The position numbers and the translations under genes were made by a program. 64,000 nucleotides of DNA, taken from positions 16,356,144-16,420,143 of the forward strand of contig NC_090184.1 in the NCBI RefSeq assembly GCF_024679245.1. Direction: 5' to 3'. Source of the stretch: Pseudorasbora parva (taxonomy: Eukaryota > Chordata > Actinopteri > Cypriniformes > Gobionidae). The notes under the pieces were generated by a model. That model made no database searches, had not been told where the DNA came from, and saw nothing but the letters and a program-made list of their open reading frames with translations. Shown here piece by piece: positions 59,701-64,000 of this stretch. Positions within the stretch are counted from its first letter, which is position 1. Every line of letters starts with the position of its first letter.

Positions 59701-62700
59701 AGCATTTTAAATCTTTCACACACTCTTACACACTAGCAATGACTAATAGTAATAGTTTAACAATGTTCTGATTAAATTCATAACCCAGTCACACACAGAT
59801 ACAAGTATAATCTGAAACAAACTTAAAACACAGTATAAACTCACTGCTGTGTTGCCGGTGGATGCATGAGGGTAAATGTTTGGCAGCAAATGTTTCAGGT
59901 TGTTGAGCAGGTGCTCTGTCAAAGTGTTACACAGAGTCTGATCCTCAACCATGGTGGGGCAGAGAGGAACACTGCACACAGATAACACACGTCACATTAC
60001 TATATAGGACACCTCAGCCCCTGAGTTACATTGTAATGTGCTTTGAAGTACAGAATATATCAGATTAATACACAAATACAAACACTTACTGAAAGATGGT
60101 GGGTCCAAAAACTATTGACAAGTTCTTGGATGTCATAAGATTTAGATGACTCTCAGCAGCCACACGGGCCAGGAAGAACAGCAGGTAGGAGAGGACGTTA
60201 AAATGTTCCTCAGGAAGACGGTTCAGGATCGTCCTCACAGCCTGATTGAGTTCTTCATCTTCTGAGTCTGCAAGATAAAGAATTCAAGAAGATTTAGTCC
60301 GATTTGATAAATCAATTTTGTTGTGCAGCAGGAACCCAAAATGTTCTCTCATCAACGCCCCAGCTTCACCTACCCCTGAACACCTTCAGCAGTTGTGTCA
60401 TGTGTAGCTCTGGAATAAGTCCACCAGGCAACTCCCTGAGGAAAAGTTTCAATAGGGAGGCAGGAGTAGGAATATCCCCACTGTCAAACTCTGGAAATCC
60501 TCCTTGATCAAAACTTTTCCTTAATTCATTGCAGCGTTTCACTTTTCCACCAACCCTGAACAGCCCACTCTCACTGAGACCTAAACACAAACACACATTA
60601 TCTCAGCACAGATGTGATCATTGACCAACACTGAGAGTGAGAAACACACGGCACTCACCATGCTTCTCCACAAACTCCACTATGCGCATGAGCAATAGAG
60701 GAAGACCCTGTCTCATCTGTCCACTCTTCCTCAGGTCGATCAGGGGCACACCAAACACAGCTCTCTGTCTTTCCACCTGCACAAGGCAAAAATTCATAAA
60801 TAAATAAAACAATTCAGGACAGTTTAGCCTACTGGGAAATATTGTAACGTTACAGCACAGAATGCACAAATAATATGTTTAACGTTACATGAAGCTGTCT
60901 AACAAGTATGCATTTCAGTAACAAAGAGTGTATCAGGAAACATACATTTTATAATGAATATAGCGTTTCTCCATGTAGGCTACACTAACACCAATTTACA
61001 GCATGTCATCTGTCCATTTCAATATATAACAATGCAAACTCAAAAAATAATAATGGGAATGTTTAGGATTTTCAAAACACAAATTTATAAAGTTATTTAC
61101 TGGCTGTAAGTATTTGTAAATCATTTTGCATACTTACACACACTGATAAAATGCCGATCTCTCCCATTTTCATGAAAGGCTCATGAAAGTGTGAAGCTAG
61201 TGTCCGTTGTTTTTTTTCAGTGCCGCGCTGTGAACCAATCAGTGTCCGAAGCCGAGAGTCAAAACCAGAAAAGTGTCAAAAACGGGAATCCCAAAACCGT
61301 CAAAAATCGTGCGTCAAAAACAGAAGGGAGTCAAAAACCAAGAGTCGAAATGTGTCGCCAATCCAAAGCCGATAGTCAAAGTCCGGAGTCAAACACCGAA
61401 GATGAATACTCAAGAATATTCAATAACTGCAGAAACTCGCCAACTACATCAATCGCCAAAACACCCAACAGAGATGTATAGTGCTGAATGTTTATATGTA
61501 GCTAGGCTACCTGCTGCAGCAACCCACGTCATATAGCGCTTTGGAATCTGCGGAAGAGTCTAGTTGAGTTAACAACCATCAAAATACATAAACGTAAATA
61601 AGAAACTTTTAAAGGGTTATCGTTCACCCAAAAATTAAAATTCTGTCATTAATTACTTACCCTCATCATGTCGTTCTACTCCCGTACGACCTTTGTTCAT
61701 TTTCGGAACACAATGAAGATATTTTTGTTGAAATCCGATGGCTCAAAAAGGCCTCCATTGACAATGTATTTTCCTCTCATAAGACCATAAGTCATAAAAG
61801 GTAGGCTACTAAAGACGTCGTTACCAGTGTTGTGCAAGTTACTTCCAAACTGTAATATATTATAGATTACTTATTACTGCTATTTAAAAGTAATTCTTTA
61901 CATTACAATATTATAGGCTACTGTCTCAGAATTGTAATGGAGGCTACATTACTCCTGTATTACTTTTGAGTTACTTTCACCAAAATAACTACAGAAGTAG
62001 CTCTTAACATTCTCAAATGTAGGCTATCTCGCGAATGTAGGCTACATGTGACGGTGTGGACATTTTCCCACCGGTTAATCAAGGTGTGACGTGACCACAT
62101 CGGTAATAACGGGGCTTTTAAATCACTAATTCTATCTAACCGAAAGGAACATATGCGCACTGCCGCGCTCAGGCATTAATAACGGGAGCGGATGCAAAGC
62201 GAGTGCTTTCAATGAATTCCTATGAAAGTTATGCTTCCATATGAACTGAAAACGCGCCAGTGCGCGCTGACAGCTCGTCAGTAAATGCGCCCTCTGTGCG
62301 GCCAAGCAGATTTTAGTTTCGGTTTAAAATTAGCAAAAACACAACACAATGACAAACTCCCTTTATTAGGCGCTTTTACATTTCACTTTGAAACCAAATC
62401 TTCCGCGATCATCTGTCAGCTCAAGATCTGACTCCTGCTGCGACGCTCGTTCGATAGCAGACAACTTCAGTTTTTATTTGAACGGCCTGTTCTCTAACTG
62501 AACTAAATTACTTTATTACTATAAAAAAAAAAAAAAAATCAAAACCACGGTGTGCAGTAGGCCTAGTCTTATTCTGTCATCTTCACCCAAGTGTTTATGG
62601 CTCAGCAGCGCGCGCATCGTCTCTCGTCCGTTCTTCGACGCGCTTGCCGTTGTGCTATTAAACGACAGAGAGACCTCCCCTCCATATTAGTCGCTATTTT

Positions 62701-63043
62701 TCTATTTATTTATTAGTATTTGAGCGCATGGAACTGCAAAAGGCGAATATCCGCACAGCGCAGCTGCTGACGAACGTATACGCTGCGTTTAAATACTGCT
62801 CTATATATGGCACTTTGACTCCGAATTTAGTTTTATACAATCGTGTGATATGGAAACATTACAGGTTCTGTGTTGAATAACGCTGTGAGCGAAGAGAAAT
62901 ATGGTGTTTTGGAAGAAACATTTATTAAAAATGTTGCTATAATTAATATTGCAGAATATAAATCACTTTTATAGAGGCTGTTTTCGTATTTTCTATAGGT
63001 GTTTACATGTTTTATACTTAGTTACAAATATAATATTTATTAT
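56719..63043 (+). repeat. Array copy 4 (6325 bp)
   Basis: Standard layout. Its first 500 bp resemble copies 1 and 2, whereas its gene region carries the variants of copy 3. It has the longest CAAAATCAACTCAC tract (57688-57755). The matching hAT site (GTAGCTAG at about 61497-61504) is empty. Confidence 0.93.
59212..61173 (-). CDS. RhoGAP domain protein, FAM13-like, array copy 4
   Basis: Exons in coding order: 61138-61173, 60659-60776, 60374-60580, 60090-60267, 59845-59971, 59618-59676, 59421-59507 and 59212-59251. The frame is intact, 283 aa, and the coding sequence matches copy 3 at every variant position I checked (Arg155, His161, silent CTA codon). The catalytic residues and basic tail are unchanged. 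The identity with copy 3 and the absence of the hAT insertion suggest copies 3 and 4 separated recently, before the hAT element arrived in copy 3. Confidence 0.85.
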
Positions 63044-64000
63044 ATATGTTTAAAGTTTTACATAGTTTTAGAAACCATATAGCCATATAATGAGGAGCAA
63101 GGTTTTTACAGTCTATGTTTTTTACCCTGTAACTGCCATGATCTTACATTTAAATGAAACTGGCCTACAGTTAAACTATAGTCTATAAAACTGTTTTAAA
63201 GTCTGGATCCCGTGAATTAAGGGCAAAGCATTTTTTTCCCTCTTTAAAAGTTGTATTAACTTTTTTTAAATAGATTTAATGAAATGTAATAGCCTCATGA
63301 AAGAGATATCAGTGTCTTACTTAAATTATGTGTTAACTCTTGAAAAATATGATTGTTCAACCCAAAAATGTGATCATTTACTCACCCTAATGTCATTCCA
63401 AACCTAAATGAATTTATTTCTGTGTAAGCATTTCCATGTTAATGTTAATTAACAACACCAATAAAAGTGATTTTTTTTAAAATAATTATATTCAGAAATG
63501 TTTTAATATTAGGGTGTTTTATGGTGTATGTTTATTTTGGTGTAAGTAAATGTAAGTGTAAACAGCTCAACTTTGGAGTGTGGAATTTGGGCTTTTTTTG
63601 TTGTTGACATTTTGTAAATTCAACTTGACTGGACAACTACAAACAAAACACTGCGTACAAAGAAAAAAATATTTATTAATTAACTGAAGATGACAAGCTT
63701 GAATTAAAGGGTTAGTTCACCAAAAAATGAAAATGATGTCATTAATTGCTCACCCTCATGTCGTTGGACACCTGTAACATCTTCGTTCATCTTCAGAACA
63801 CAAATGAAGATATTTTTGTTGAAAGCTGATGTCTGAGAAAGGCTTCAAAAAGGCCTCCATTGGGATTTAGTACATTTCGACTGACCCACTCACAAGACCC
63901 ATAAAAGGCACTAAAGACTTCGTTACAAAGTCCATCTCACTACAGTGGCTGTACAATAATTGTACCGAGCGGCGAGAACAGTTTTTGTGCGCAAAAAAAA
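63044..64000 (+). repeat. Array copy 5, cut by the window end
   Basis: The first 957 bp of another unit, up to the A-run that follows the left MITE arm. The RhoGAP gene would lie beyond the window. The array therefore continues to the right. Confidence 0.93.

Overview
The window looks like nuclear DNA from a ray-finned fish, most likely a cyprinid (carp, goldfish or zebrafish group). Evidence: a vertebrate-type split gene with GT-AG introns, dense TTAA-flanked palindromic MITEs, Tc1-like, hAT, Gypsy and DIRS elements in one locus, and a tRNA-derived fish SINE. The species cannot be fixed without a database search. There are no prokaryotic features.

Region 1 (1-18.6 kb) holds one conserved gene on the + strand. 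It is the apparent ortholog of gpkow (G-patch and KOW spliceosomal protein), rebuilt here as 11 coding exons whose phases all agree, giving 517 codons from ATG 1922 to TGA 18011. Its introns carry mobile DNA: Angel-like MITEs, a SINE, a dead Tc1-like transposon and a TTAA-flanked element with AGGGGGGGTGAAA ends.

Region 2 (18.6-22.8 kb) is a transposon graveyard: a TTAA MITE, a rearranged Tc1-like element on the - strand, and a Gypsy-type gag-protease-LTR fragment on the - strand.

Region 3 (22.8-64 kb) is a direct tandem array of a unit of about 6.3 kb. The left-most unit (copy 0) is broken. It has lost most of its gene, carries a Gypsy element of 4278 bp with a perfect 5-bp target duplication, and carries a DIRS-type tyrosine-recombinase retroelement of about 5.1 kb inserted without a target duplication. 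Copies 1-4 each contain a compact 8-exon gene on the - strand. I assembled it from splice signals as an uninterrupted 283-aa RhoGAP-domain protein, nearest in my judgement to the FAM13 family, with the arginine finger kept and a polybasic, cysteine-containing tail. Copy 3 also carries a hAT insertion of 1329 bp with an 8-bp target duplication. A fifth copy starts at 63044 and runs off the window, so the array continues.

The most notable content is this near-identical RhoGAP gene array, its dead edge copy loaded with retroelements, and signs that units have been exchanged or duplicated in blocks. All exon models come from reading sequence and splice signals; no transcript or database evidence was available.
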